Of a stretch of DNA of 64,000 nucleotides, positions 27,195 to 36,469 are shown in pieces (the stretch's first letter is position 1; each line of letters opens with the position of its first letter). The stretch is taken from assembly GCA_013391845.1 (NCBI GenBank), contig CP058414.1:372001-436000 (forward strand), given 5' to 3'. The translations under genes and the position numbers were made by a program. This DNA is from Pseudoalteromonas shioyasakiensis. Its GTDB lineage: Bacteria; Pseudomonadota; Gammaproteobacteria; Enterobacterales; Alteromonadaceae. The notes under the pieces were generated by a model. The model ran no database searches and was not told the DNA's origin. It was given only the letters and a program-made list of their open reading frames with translations.

Positions 27195-27328
27195 ACCGAA
27201 GTAATTTGGGTTTACGAATACCGCTTGTGATAATAAATAAGGATTAACCTAGAGTTTCGCTGGAGATATTTAAGTGTCGGTAAGATTAATTGCGCTATAA
27301 TGACGCAAATTTTTTCAAGTAAGCAATT

Positions 27329-27865
27329 ATGGCTCTTAAATCAACCATTATTAAAGCGCAATTATCGCTAAGCGATATGGACCGCCACATTTATCAAGAT
27401 TTCAATTTAACACTGGCACAACACCCATCAGAAACCGAACAACGCTTGATGATCCGCTTGTTAGCTTTTGCACTTAATGCTCGTGAAGGATTAGAGTTTA
27501 CGAAAGGTTTATGCGCAGATGACGAGCCTGAGCTTTGGCACATTAACTACAGCGAAGAAATTGAATTATGGATTGAGCTTGGACTACCTGACGAAAAGCG
27601 CTTGAAAAAAGCCTGCAATAAAGCCAAGCAAGTTATTTTGTATACTTACGGTGAAAATAACCAAGCAATTTGGTGGCAAAAACATCAGCCTAAGTTGTAT
27701 GATTTTAAAAACTTGAGTATTTTTAGTCTCGATTATGCTGCTACTCAGGCATTAGCAGAGTTAGCCGATCGCAATATTAAGCTCACCATCACAGTTCAAG
27801 ATGGCGAAGTATGGGTTAGCTCAGATACAGCAAATATCGAAATTAAACCGCAACAGTTAATGTAA
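27329..27865 (+). CDS. yaeQ: YaeQ family protein
   Basis: The product has 178 residues and matches YaeQ along its length. Recognisable segments are MALKSTIIKAQLSLSDMDRH at the N-terminus, HPSETEQRLMIRLLAFAL, and ELWIELGLPDEKRLKKAC. YaeQ has a PD-(D/E)XK nuclease-like fold in structural studies, but its physiological role is unsettled; an old link to haemolysin expression was through RfaH suppression. The next gene begins eight bases downstream, so the two are likely an operon. Confidence 0.92.
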   Translation: MALKSTIIKAQLSLSDMDRHIYQDFNLTLAQHPSETEQRLMIRLLAFALNAREGLEFTKGLCADDEPELWHINYSEEIELWIELGLPDEKRLKKACNKAKQVILYTYGENNQAIWWQKHQPKLYDFKNLSIFSLDYAATQALAELADRNIKLTITVQDGEVWVSSDTANIEIKPQQLM

Positions 27866-27873
27866 GGAATGCG

Positions 27874-28479
27874 ATGGCAATTAGGCAGGTTGTAGTATTA
27901 CACGGACTTTATATGTCGGGCTTTGTGATGCGTCCACTGTGCGCGCGCCTTGAAAAGTCAGGTTTAAAAATACTCAATTTGACCTATAACACGCTCTCTC
28001 CCGATAGAGCGGCAATTTTCGATAAGATTGATCGCTTTATCGGTGGTAAGCCGACCGCCTTAGTTTGCCATTCTATGGGCGGCTTGGTTGCTCGCGCTTA
28101 CTTAGAGGCCAATTCTCTTCAAAGTCGCCATGTCGAAAAGGTGATCACCTTAGGCACCCCGCATAAAGGCAGTCATATTGCTAAGCAAATGCAGCAAAAG
28201 GGCTTTGAAATGCTGTTAAAAAACAGTGTGGAATTTTTATTATCAGAGAATGGGGATTGGCCGTTTGATGCCAAGCTTTATAGTATTGCAGGCGATTTAC
28301 CAATAGGTCTAATGCCGCTTATTGCCAAAGGTAGTATCTCTGATGGTACGGTGTTGATGGATGAAACTAAGCTCCATGGCATGGCAGAACACAAGGTGTT
28401 TCATTTAAGTCACACCAGTATGATCTACTCACGCCAAGTGATGGATTACATTATTAAGCTTATAAATCAAAGTGAGTGA
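27874..28479 (+). CDS. Alpha/beta hydrolase (lipase-like)
   Basis: The product has 201 residues and no signal peptide. The oxyanion-region motif HGLYMSG (10-16) and the nucleophile elbow CHSMGG with Ser67 are clear. The other triad members are likely Asp near ISDGTV and His in LSHTSMIYS. Short PGAP1/LipA-like hydrolases of this kind are found across Gammaproteobacteria; substrates are not known. It follows yaeQ with AAGGA before the ATG. Confidence 0.88.
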   Translation: MAIRQVVVLHGLYMSGFVMRPLCARLEKSGLKILNLTYNTLSPDRAAIFDKIDRFIGGKPTALVCHSMGGLVARAYLEANSLQSRHVEKVITLGTPHKGSHIAKQMQQKGFEMLLKNSVEFLLSENGDWPFDAKLYSIAGDLPIGLMPLIAKGSISDGTVLMDETKLHGMAEHKVFHLSHTSMIYSRQVMDYIIKLINQSE

Positions 28480-28483
28480 TACT

Positions 28484-28693
28484 TTAATCTTCAGCACTTG
28501 CAGCCACTTTATATGAGATTAAAACGATGATCCCTAAGATCAGTGGCACAGGTGCAGCAATGTAGCCAAAGGTATCAAAGTTTGCGAAGCTAGCCCCAGC
28601 TAGATGACCTACCAAACCGATAACAAATGCAAGTAATGCAATCACTACAACAACTATTTCAGCTTTGCTTTCTTTAACTGTTTTACCGTCCAT
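28484..28693 (-). CDS. Small membrane protein, unknown function
   Basis: I place the start at the ATG at 28693, with AGGAG seven bases upstream, giving 69 residues (MDGKTVKESKAE). An extension to 28765 has no ribosome site. A charged cytoplasmic-looking N-terminus precedes two membrane helices (about 12-34 and 42-63). It lies convergent to the hydrolase gene, with stops almost touching. I do not recognise a family. Confidence 0.7.
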   Translation of the reverse strand: MDGKTVKESKAEIVVVVIALLAFVIGLVGHLAGASFANFDTFGYIAAPVPLILGIIVLISYKVAASAED

Positions 28694-29057
28694 TTTTCTT
28701 CTCCTGGTTAAATGCGGTAAAGTCATTATGCGCTTCTGGTTCGTTGATTTTTTGACCCAAATCAAATTCTAAATCAGCGTGTTTGTAAGCAGATGCAAAC
28801 CTTGTTTTAGATCATACTTTCTGCCTAATTTTTGGATATTTATTAAATAAGGTAGATTTTTTGCTCAGTTGCCCCAAGTCTATATAAAAGTAATTCAAAG
28901 TTATGTTGATAGTGCATAAATGGACAAAACAAACCTTTGATAGTTAAAACCTATCACTGTGTTCGAATTAAACCATTTTACAGATTAATCAAGATGACTA
29001 ATACTTAACGTCAAGCACTAGCAAGTTAACACTTAACGGTTTTTTAAGGAGCAATCT
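28694..29057. other. Non-coding region upstream of dps
   Basis: This 364-base AT-rich stretch separates the small membrane protein gene from dps. Apart from the OxyR-like site at 28939-28955 and a GGAG ribosome site at about 29048, I see no gene or RNA structure in it. Confidence 0.6.
28939..28955. promoter_or_regulatory. OxyR-like half-operator upstream of dps
   Basis: ATAGTTAAAACCTAT at 28940-28954 fits the OxyR element ATAGnTnnnAnCTAT at every fixed position. The second element expected seven bases away is not conserved. It lies about 110 bases ahead of the dps ATG, a plausible place for activation of dps by peroxide. Confidence 0.5.
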
Positions 29058-29531
29058 ATGTCACAGGTAAATGCAATTGGTTTAAACAGCGCAAAAAGTG
29101 AAGACATCGTAAATTCACTAAACTCTTTACTAAGCTGCTACCAAATTCAATATATGAACGCACGCGGCTTTCATTGGAATATCAAAGGTCGTAACTTTTT
29201 TGAATTACACCTTAAATTTGAAGAAATTTATAACTTACTACTTGAGAAAGTAGATGAAATTGCAGAGCGTATTTTAACTTTAGGTGGTACACCTGTACAT
29301 GCATTCTCTGAGTACATCGAAGATAGCAAGATTAGTGAAGCAAAAAACATCACTGAAGGCACTGCTGCAGTAGAAAATCTATTAGCAGGTTACAGCACGC
29401 TTATCCAAATGCAGCGTGAAATCTTAGCACAAGCAGGTGATGCAGACGACGAAGGTACAGCATCATTAATGGGAGATTACATCAAAGAACAAGAGAAACT
29501 TGTTTGGATGCTAAAAGCTTACCTTGATTAA
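29058..29531 (+). CDS. dps: Dps family DNA-binding ferritin-like protein
   Basis: The product has 157 residues. The intersubunit ferroxidase site is complete: His39 (GFHW), His51, Asp66 and Glu70, with the standard spacing. Dps forms a 12-subunit shell that oxidises Fe(II) with hydrogen peroxide and stores iron, protecting DNA. The N-terminus is short and not lysine-rich, so DNA binding may be weak. A GGAG ribosome site precedes the ATG. It appears monocistronic, ending at the terminator 29549-29575, with an OxyR-like site upstream. Confidence 0.95.
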   Translation: MSQVNAIGLNSAKSEDIVNSLNSLLSCYQIQYMNARGFHWNIKGRNFFELHLKFEEIYNLLLEKVDEIAERILTLGGTPVHAFSEYIEDSKISEAKNITEGTAAVENLLAGYSTLIQMQREILAQAGDADDEGTASLMGDYIKEQEKLVWMLKAYLD

Positions 29532-29548
29532 TATTCTGAATTGACACG

Positions 29549-29575
29549 AAAAAGCCCTCAAATGAGGGCTTTTTT
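29549..29575. terminator. Bidirectional terminator after dps
   Basis: AAAAAGCCCTCA, AA, TGAGGGCTTTTTT. The A and T tracts on both flanks let it serve dps and the convergent gene ending at 29590. Confidence 0.88.
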
Positions 29576-29589
29576 ATATTCAGAAGGTA

Positions 29590-29991
29590 TTACTTTAACC
29601 ACTTTCTTAAATTATCGTACTCGGGTCTTGCTTGAAAAAAGCTTTCAGCATCTGGGTGAAAATTAATATCCATCTCTACACCTGACCAAACGGTTTCTAA
29701 CAAATTGCGAGCAATAATATTTGCTTTAATATAGTCAACACGTTTGTAACCCCGCGCTTTTACGGCCTGAAAGTAAGCCCTTGCAATCTCAATACTATCA
29801 GCAGTCGCTAATTCAAATTGCTCCAAATTAACCACGGCATACTGAATTGAATGTTCAGGGTATTTCATGATTTCTTGACCAACTTCGATACTAAATGAAG
29901 CAACAGCTTCTTTGTTAAAGCTGCCACTAATTTCCACATAAATCACCGGCGGCTCAACAAAATAACGCCAATCACCATGGGCTTTAAACAT
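29590..29991 (-). CDS. Small cytoplasmic protein, possible STAS-like fold
   Basis: The start at 29991 (MFKAHGDW) has a strong AGGGGTGAG site; the upstream TTG/ATG options reach 30012 without one. The product is 133 residues, with no signal or membrane segment. The alternating pattern (VIYVEISGSFNKEAV, IQYAVVNLEQFELATADS) resembles STAS/SpoIIAA-like domains, but no conserved phospho-site is obvious. The function is unknown. Confidence 0.72.
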   Translation of the reverse strand: MFKAHGDWRYFVEPPVIYVEISGSFNKEAVASFSIEVGQEIMKYPEHSIQYAVVNLEQFELATADSIEIARAYFQAVKARGYKRVDYIKANIIARNLLETVWSGVEMDINFHPDAESFFQARPEYDNLRKWLK

Positions 29992-30058
29992 GCTCACCCC
30001 TTTGAAATACAACTTAAGTTTTATGCTTATAGCATCTATTCACTTATTTATCTAAGTC

Positions 30059-32137
30059 TTAATTTGGTAATAAAGCAATAAAAAATGCCATTTCTAATGC
30101 CTTTTCTTCAAGACTTTTAAAGCGTCCCGATGCACCACCATGACCTGCATCCATGTCGGTTTTGAACACCAAGATGTTGTCATCGGTTTTAAATTCACGC
30201 AGCTTTGCGACCCACTTCATTGGCTCCCAATATTGTACTTGAGAGTCATGGAATCCGGTGGTGACGAGAATATTAGGATAAGCCTGGGACTCGATATTAT
30301 CGTAGGGCGAATAGGCTTTAATCACATCATAAAACGCCGGGTCATTTGGATTCCCCCACTCGTCATACTCATTCGTTGTAAGTGGAATACTCTCATCAAG
30401 CATAGTGGTTAACACATCTAAAAATGGCACATGGCAACCTATCCCTAAATAAAGCTCAGGCGCTTGGTTGACCACAGCTCCCATTAGCAAACCACCAGCA
30501 CTACCGCCCGATGCAAATACTTTATGCGGGTGTGCATAGCCTTGCTCAGTAAGCGTACGAGTAACATCAATAAAGTCACTAAAGCTATTTTGCTTATGTT
30601 GCTTCTTTCCTTGCTCATACCAATGGCGACCTAGCATTTCTCCACCACGAATATGGGCAATCGCATAAACAAAGCCACGGTCTAGTAAGCTTAATGAGCT
30701 ACTTGAAAAGCTAGGATCAATGGTAATACCGTAGGCACCATAGCCATACTGTAACAGCGGGTTCGTGCCATTTTTATTAAATTGATCAATACGGTAAACC
30801 AATGACACTGGCACTTGCTCACCATCTCTTGCTCTAACCATTAAACGTTCTGAGCGATAATGCTCTGGGTTAAAATCCCCAAGCACTTGCTGTTGTTTTA
30901 ATAAGGTTTTGTTTCCTGTTTTTAAATCAACATCATACAAAGAGCCCGGTGTTGTTAAGCTTGAATAATAAATACGTGCAGAGCTCACATTCGGCTCAGG
31001 GTTCATTGCAATTGCAGCATAATAACAAGGGTCATCAAACTCTAACGTTAAGCGCTGAGCATGCTGATTGACCACCACAAAACGTGTTTGACCTAGCTCT
31101 CGTTCTGTAAGAATAAGGAAATTATCAAAAATCTCGACCCCTTCTAACAACACGTTTTCACGATGTGGAGTATGCTCTTGCCAACGCGTTTTATCGGCAA
31201 TAGTGCTTTGCGTTGCAGTCATTAAGCGAAAGTTTTTCGCTTGCCAGTTCGTCACAATATAGAAGGTATCACCCAGTTTATCGACATCAAATTCATGGCC
31301 TTCTTCGCGTGGCATTAATGCGCTGAATTCACGCTCTGGGTTATTAGCGTCAAGCACCCACATATCATTTGTTTCTGTGGTCGCAAGATCAATAATAATT
31401 AGGCTTTCATCACGGCTTTTTCCTAGTCCCATAAAGAAGCTTTTATCTTGCTCTTCGTATACAAGTACGTCATTTGCTTGTGGCGTACCTAAAACATGGC
31501 GGTAAACTTGAAAACCCAACAGGGTTTGTAGGTCCTTTTTCACATAAAAAACTGTTTTATTATCATTAGCCCACACCACTTGACCTTCGGTATTTTCGAG
31601 AACATCGCTAAACATTTCACCACTGGCGATATTTTTAAAACGCACAGTATAAATACGGCGGCCCTCAGTATCTTCAGAATAGGCAAGTAGCTGCTCGTCT
31701 GGGCTAATTGCAACCTCGCCTAGTTCATAAAATTCGTAGTCAGCGGCTAATTGGTTTACATCTAACAATAACTGCTTATCACGCGCTTCAATTGAACTGC
31801 TGCGATAATGACGTGCATATTCATCATCGCCACGTACTTCTGAGTGATACCAATATTTGCCATCTTTCACGGGTACCGTGTTGTCATCTTTTACAATACG
31901 GCCTTTTAACTCATTGAATAACTGCTCACGAAGTGGTTTTATGTCGGCTAGTTGCTTATCGCAATAGTCATTTTCAGCATTTAAATGCGCTAATACATCT
32001 GTATTTTCACGCTCATCATCACGCATCCAATAATAATTATCGGTGCGCGTCAGTTGGTGAGTAGTTAATTGGTGTGGCTGTTTTTTTGCAACAGGAGGGT
32101 GCGCTAATAAAGACAAAGAATACGAATTTGACGACAC
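30059..32137 (-). CDS. ptrB: Oligopeptidase B (S9A serine peptidase)
   Basis: The product has 692 residues, typical for the family. An N-terminal beta-propeller (about 80-420) gates a C-terminal alpha/beta-hydrolase domain. The nucleophile is Ser546 in SGGSAGGLL. The Asp is expected near FHDSQVQYWEP, and the His is in MDAGHGGASGRF. The motif PLLQYGYGAYG is characteristic. The enzyme cleaves small peptides after basic residues in the cytoplasm. There is no signal peptide. No operon partner is evident. Confidence 0.94.
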   Translation of the reverse strand: MSSNSYSLSLLAHPPVAKKQPHQLTTHQLTRTDNYYWMRDDERENTDVLAHLNAENDYCDKQLADIKPLREQLFNELKGRIVKDDNTVPVKDGKYWYHSEVRGDDEYARHYRSSSIEARDKQLLLDVNQLAADYEFYELGEVAISPDEQLLAYSEDTEGRRIYTVRFKNIASGEMFSDVLENTEGQVVWANDNKTVFYVKKDLQTLLGFQVYRHVLGTPQANDVLVYEEQDKSFFMGLGKSRDESLIIIDLATTETNDMWVLDANNPEREFSALMPREEGHEFDVDKLGDTFYIVTNWQAKNFRLMTATQSTIADKTRWQEHTPHRENVLLEGVEIFDNFLILTERELGQTRFVVVNQHAQRLTLEFDDPCYYAAIAMNPEPNVSSARIYYSSLTTPGSLYDVDLKTGNKTLLKQQQVLGDFNPEHYRSERLMVRARDGEQVPVSLVYRIDQFNKNGTNPLLQYGYGAYGITIDPSFSSSSLSLLDRGFVYAIAHIRGGEMLGRHWYEQGKKQHKQNSFSDFIDVTRTLTEQGYAHPHKVFASGGSAGGLLMGAVVNQAPELYLGIGCHVPFLDVLTTMLDESIPLTTNEYDEWGNPNDPAFYDVIKAYSPYDNIESQAYPNILVTTGFHDSQVQYWEPMKWVAKLREFKTDDNILVFKTDMDAGHGGASGRFKSLEEKALEMAFFIALLPN

Positions 32138-32183
32138 AAGAAAAAACCAAAATAAAAAACGAATTGCTGGCAGTTTATCACAG

Positions 32184-32352
32184 AATTATACCAATCAGCT
32201 TAATTAAGTAGTCTATTTTGAGGCAATAAAACCTCGTTGATAACAAGGCAAAAATTTCGTTATTTAGTTGTTCTAAATGAGAAATTTTTAACGCAGTTAG
32301 CGGCAGGTTTAATCCCTCAAAATGATTAAGTATTATTGCGGGTTGGTATTAA
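32184..32352. mobile_element. MITE-like foldback repeat
   Basis: The ends are imperfect inverted repeats, ATACCAATCAG at the left (32188 onward) and ATACCAACCCG read inward from the right (ending 32349). Nested pairs continue inward. TTTTGAGG at 32216-32223 pairs with CCTCAAAA at 32315-32322. AAAAATTTC at 32250-32258 pairs with GAAATTTTT at 32281-32289. No ORF is present. The element sits between ptrB and a terminator. It looks like a small non-autonomous transposon or dispersed palindromic element of Alteromonadales. I found no second copy in the window. Confidence 0.6.
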
Positions 32353-32378
32353 AAAAGCCCACTCAAATTGAGTGGGCT
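32351..32378 (-). terminator. Terminator of the GbpA-like gene
   Basis: On the minus strand AGCCCACTCAA pairs with TTGAGTGGGCT, followed by TTTTT. A second small hairpin, AATGCTA/TAGCATT at 32383-32399, lies between it and the gene. Confidence 0.85.
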
Positions 32379-32427
32379 AAGCAATGCTAAAATAGCATTT
32401 AGGGGGAAACTTTTAATGCGCTACTTG

Positions 32428-32997
32428 CTAATGCGATACTTGTTGCCAAGCCATAGCCCAGCTTTTTCCTACACCCGGTTCAAATAGCGGATTGTGTGAA
32501 TCTTTAACACGACAAAACTCGCTAAATGGCCATGGTTTACACATATAAATATGGCCTGTTTTGGGCTGTAGAACTTTAACACCCGCACTGTAATCGCTGC
32601 ATGCTTGTGGGTATACATAGTCGTAATCTTGTAGACTATCTTGCACTCGCTCTTTACATTTTGCGATGCAATTAAACGCCACTTTCACATGCGTAATGCC
32701 CGAGCCTTCAAGGGCATAAATTTGGTTTGAACGGTACGCAACCACTAAACCTTGTTCAGTCATTTTGCCCGCTTTTACTAGCGGAATATGCACGTTTATA
32801 TGCTCAGCAACAGAACGTGGCCAATTATGAGGCTCACCCTGATCGGCACTGCTGATCGGGTATTCGAATGATAAATCGACTAGCTCTCCTTGCATGTCAT
32901 AAAAGGTCACAATCACCCTATCACCAACAAACAGTTGGGTATGATGATTCAAGCAACCAATCGGCAACCACTTCCCGGAGGCCATTGACGTATGCAT
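32428..32997 (-). CDS. GbpA-like chitin-binding protein lacking LPMO domain and signal peptide
   Basis: The product has 189 residues from the ATG at 32997 (AGGGTGA lies about 10 bases upstream; TTG at 33003 is an alternative). Residues about 8-108 match the second domain of Vibrio GbpA (LFVGDRVIVTFYDMQGE, EHIN, KAGK, NQIYALEGSGITHVKV). Residues 124-187 match a CBM73 chitin-binding module (YDYVYP, YSAGVKVL, HIYMCKPWPF, EPGVGKSWAMAW). The N-terminal AA10 lytic polysaccharide monooxygenase domain, the signal peptide and the third GbpA domain are absent. The product should stay in the cytoplasm, so this may be the remnant of a deleted gbpA. A cyclic-di-GMP riboswitch in the leader, as at gbpA of Vibrio cholerae, supports that origin. 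Confidence 0.75.
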   Translation of the reverse strand: MHTSMASGKWLPIGCLNHHTQLFVGDRVIVTFYDMQGELVDLSFEYPISSADQGEPHNWPRSVAEHINVHIPLVKAGKMTEQGLVVAYRSNQIYALEGSGITHVKVAFNCIAKCKERVQDSLQDYDYVYPQACSDYSAGVKVLQPKTGHIYMCKPWPFSEFCRVKDSHNPLFEPGVGKSWAMAWQQVSH

Positions 32998-33094
32998 AAA
33001 CAAAATATCACCCTAAGAACAACTAATAGGTATTATCCAACAACCGAACAAAAAATACTTTTAGTTTGAGGCAAGTGAACCAAAGCACTAGATT

Positions 33095-33180
33095 ATGTGC
33101 TTATCAGCGGCCCCGCTATCATAGTATAAAACCTTAGACCGGAAACTTTGCGTCCTAACCTTTCAGTTAGTTTGCCAAAA
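33095..33180 (-). ncRNA. Cyclic-di-GMP class I (GEMM-I) riboswitch
   Basis: Read on the minus strand, the leader of the GbpA-like gene contains the GEMM-I core in order. It has GGCAAAC (33176-33170), a P2 stem CTAACT/GGTTAG capped by a GAAA tetraloop (33164-33161), and GGACGCAAAG (33156-33147). A tetraloop-receptor segment TTTCCGGTCTAAGG (33145-33132) and then TAGCGGGG (33118-33111) complete it. These match the Vibrio cholerae Vc2 aptamer closely, with compensating changes in P2. The expression platform is not clear; an AGCAC/GTGCT hairpin follows just downstream. Confidence 0.9.
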
Positions 33181-33278
33181 ACAAGATTGAGTATAATCGT
33201 GACCGAATCACAAATCAAACAAAAGAATGTAACCAAACATCTTATATAGCAAATAGTTACTAGAAATGCATGAGATAC

Positions 33279-33306
33279 AAAAAAGCCAACCGCTTGGTTG
33301 GCTTTT
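33279..33306 (-). terminator. Terminator of the RND operon
   Basis: GCCAACC pairs with GGTTGGC around GCTT. Read on the minus strand it ends in TTTTTT, directly after the RND gene stop at 33322. The rest of 33181-33278 holds the probable promoter of the riboswitch transcript but no clear -35/-10 pair that I would defend. Confidence 0.85.
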
Positions 33307-33321
33307 AAACTGATGAGACTT

Positions 33322-36300
33322 TTAATCTCTTGCTAGATTTCTTCTGGTCACTACTCTGTGGCCTGCACGGAATATATTCAAGAAGCCATTACCTATATCA
33401 CTCATAACAATATACAAACAAGGTACTAGTACTAAAGTGATTAGAGTTGCAAACATAACCGCAAAACCAAGTGCGACAGCCATCGGAATTACAAATTTAG
33501 CTTGCAGACTAGTTTCGAACATAATTGGTAAGACACCGGCAAAGGTTGTAATTGAAGTCAGGGTGATTGCCCTAAAACGCGCACAACCTGCTTCAATAAC
33601 CGCTTGGCGAGTTGAAATACCTTCGCGGCGTGCTTGGTTCACAAAGTCGGTCATAACTAACGAGTCATTAATTACAACACCCGCTGCAGCAATCAAGCCA
33701 AAGCCTGACATCAAGCTAATATCTAAGCCAAACCAGAAGTGGCCCCAAATAGCACCAGTTAAGCTAAATGGAATAACCGACATAACAATAAGAGGTTGTG
33801 AATAGCTTTTAAGCGGCACTGCAAGCAAGATATACACTAAAATCATACCGCCTATGAAGAACATGATTTGCTCGTTAGCTTGCGCTTGTTGTTCTTCAAT
33901 AGAACCACCTAGCTCAGTTTTAACTGATGGGTATTCTTCTTTTAACTGCGGTAATAAGTTCTCATCAACTTGCTTAACAACTTCACCCGGTTCAATCGCT
34001 TCTTCATCGATACTGCCGTAGATATACACAGTACGATAGCCACCTTCACGGCGAATATAGCTAATACCAGGTTTTTCGTTCAGTTCAACAACATCACCTA
34101 GCATCACCTCTTGGCCGGCAGGCGTTGTAATCACGGCATGCTTTAATGATGCAAACGCTTCACGGGTTAGTTTAGGGTAACGAACCATGACACGCACTTC
34201 TTCGCCGCGACGAATAACACGTTGTGCTTCACCACCATAGAAGCTTGCGCCTACTTGGTTAGCAATGTTGGCAAGGTCTAAACCTAGATCGTATGCCACA
34301 GGTTTTAAGCTTAATTGTACTTCTTTGCTCGCCGGATCGATGGTCGAACTAATATCAAACAAGCCTTTTTGCTGTTGTAATAGTTGGATAAAACGACGAC
34401 CAGCATCATTTAAGGTATCGATATCTGGGCCGTACAGTAAGTAACCAAACTCACCATCCATACCACCACCATTCACGTCATCGTAAATTTGCAGTGATTT
34501 CACGCCAGGGATACTTGGCATTTGTTCACGCCAACGACGAGATAATTCAAACGCGTTGTACGGACGCAAATCTTCGTCTACCAGCGGAGCAAGTAACTGT
34601 GCTTCAGTACGACCTTGGTTGAACACTAAGATATCGCGAATAAGCTTTTGACCAAATTCTCGCTCTGTCTCTTGATCTACTTTTTGCACCATGGCTTCTA
34701 TGTCACGAATAGCATTGATTGTTTGTATATCAGATGCATTTTCATTCATTTCTAGGCGAATTTGCGGGAAGTCATGAGGTACTTTTGGTGTTGGCACCAC
34801 TCGCACTTGGTTTGATGAAATTAAGCCAAACGTCAAAATCAATAAACCGATAAATGCAAATAGAACAAACCAACGCCACTCTACACAAAGCTCAATAAAA
34901 CGTTTATATGGACCATTAACAAAGCTAAAGAAACGTTTGTTAAAACGAGCTCGCCAGCTATTGGGGTTAATTGGTGGAAACTTAGTATGAGCAATGTGAG
35001 CGGGTAAAATAAGTTTCGATTCAATCAAACTAAATATTAGGCACAAAATTACCACAACCGCGATACCGAAGAAGAATGCGCTCTCTGGTCCACTTGATAA
35101 TGTAAATGGTGCGAACACGGCAATTGTTGTTAAAACACCAAATGTTGCCGGGGTAGCAACACGCTTTGCGCCATTTACCACGTTCACAACACCACCGCCT
35201 TTTTTCTCAATTTCGGTATAGGCGCTCTCTCCTATTACTATGGCATCGTCGACCACGATCCCGAGTACCATAATAAAGGCAAATAACGACACGATATTAA
35301 TACTGATACCAAATAATGGCATCATCATCATTGCACCTAAGAAACACACAGGTAAACCAATCATTACCCAAAGTGCTAGCTTAAAGCGTAAAAAGATAGA
35401 CAACATAATGGCAACCAAGATAGCACCTTGAATTAGGTTGGTTTTCATCATGTCTAAACGTGCGTTAAGGTAGTAGGTCATGTCCATTAATGGCTCTAGA
35501 CGTAGACCCGCTGGTAACTCTTTATTCTTTTGTTCGATAAACGCTTTAACCGAATCAGCAACCGGGATCATATTTTGTTCTTTGGTTGCTTTTACTGATA
35601 AATAAACGGCATTTTCACCATTAAATTTAAAGTAACGCTCACCTTCAATGAATTGGTCTTTGATTACAGCAATATCGTTTAACAGCACTTTAGCGCCATT
35701 AGCACCAATTTTTACTGGGATCTGGCGGAAACTCATCACCGTTATAATATTGGTTTTCAACGCGCACCGAGATAATACCTGCGTCAGTACGTAATTGACC
35801 TGCTGAAATATTAGCAGAGTAACGACGCACAGCACTGGCCACATCACTCAGTGTAAGGTTGTATTGACGCAGAGAGTCAGGATCGATTTCTATCGCAATT
35901 TCATCGAGTGGTACATCATTTTGTACAAGTGATACATTTGATAATTGCAGTAATTCATCTTCAATTCTGTTTGCAACTGGCTTTAGCTCAGTAAGCGGAA
36001 TATCACCAACGAGCGTCATACCGATCACGTCCTGGCGAAATTCAACCTGGCTGATGGTGACAGGCTCCATTCCCGCAGGGAAAGTAGCAATACTGTCTAC
36101 ACGTAGTTTCACTTTATCGAGAACATCAGTAAGTTCTGCGTCAGTGTTGATCTCTAAACTCGCACGGCCACTATTTCGAAACGAGCGATATACACCACGC
36201 TTAATCTCGGTAACGTCTTTTAGTGACTCTTCAATTTTGATCAGAATACTTTCTTCAATTTCCTGTGGCGAAGCACCCGGATAATTGGCCTGTACTTCAA

Positions 36301-36460
36301 TATAGTTAATTTCAACATTCGGGAACATCTGGCGTTGAATAGTGAAATAACTAATAATCCCCATGATGATGATAAACACCATCATTAAGTTCGCAGCGAC
36401 CGAGTTATTGGCAAAATAGGCAATAAGGCCAGACTGTTTTTCTGTGTTTGTATCAGTCAT
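33322..36460 (-). pseudogene. RND efflux permease, frameshifted
   Basis: Two reading frames together encode one RND inner-membrane pump of about 1046 residues. The N-terminal part (36460 to about 35732) has the first membrane helix and the PN1 porter domain and reads to VENQYYNGDEF. It then runs out of frame to a stop at 35699. The rest resumes with FRQIPVKIGANGAKVLL in the other frame and continues to 33322 with all remaining helices and docking domains (for example GIVVDDAIVIGE). One extra base in the short run at 35727-35731 explains the break. The pump is of the heavy-metal/multidrug superfamily, and the partner adaptor is upstream. Unless the base is a sequencing error, the protein is probably inactive. 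Confidence 0.85.
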
Positions 36461-36469
36461 AATGCTACC

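Noticed and set aside
27302-27312. GACGCAAA resembling part of a GEMM riboswitch
   Set aside because: None of the other riboswitch elements is present around it. It lies at the yaeQ promoter.
34984-35001. A stretch complementary to the RyhB-like seed (TGAGCAATGTGAGC on the plus strand)
   Set aside because: The RND message here is on the minus strand and carries the same sense as the small RNA, so they cannot pair. It is a chance match in a His-Ile-Ala-His coding segment.
35699-35847. Programmed frameshifting to join the two RND halves
   Set aside because: There is no slippery heptamer, and RND pumps elsewhere are encoded in one frame. A plain insertion is simpler.
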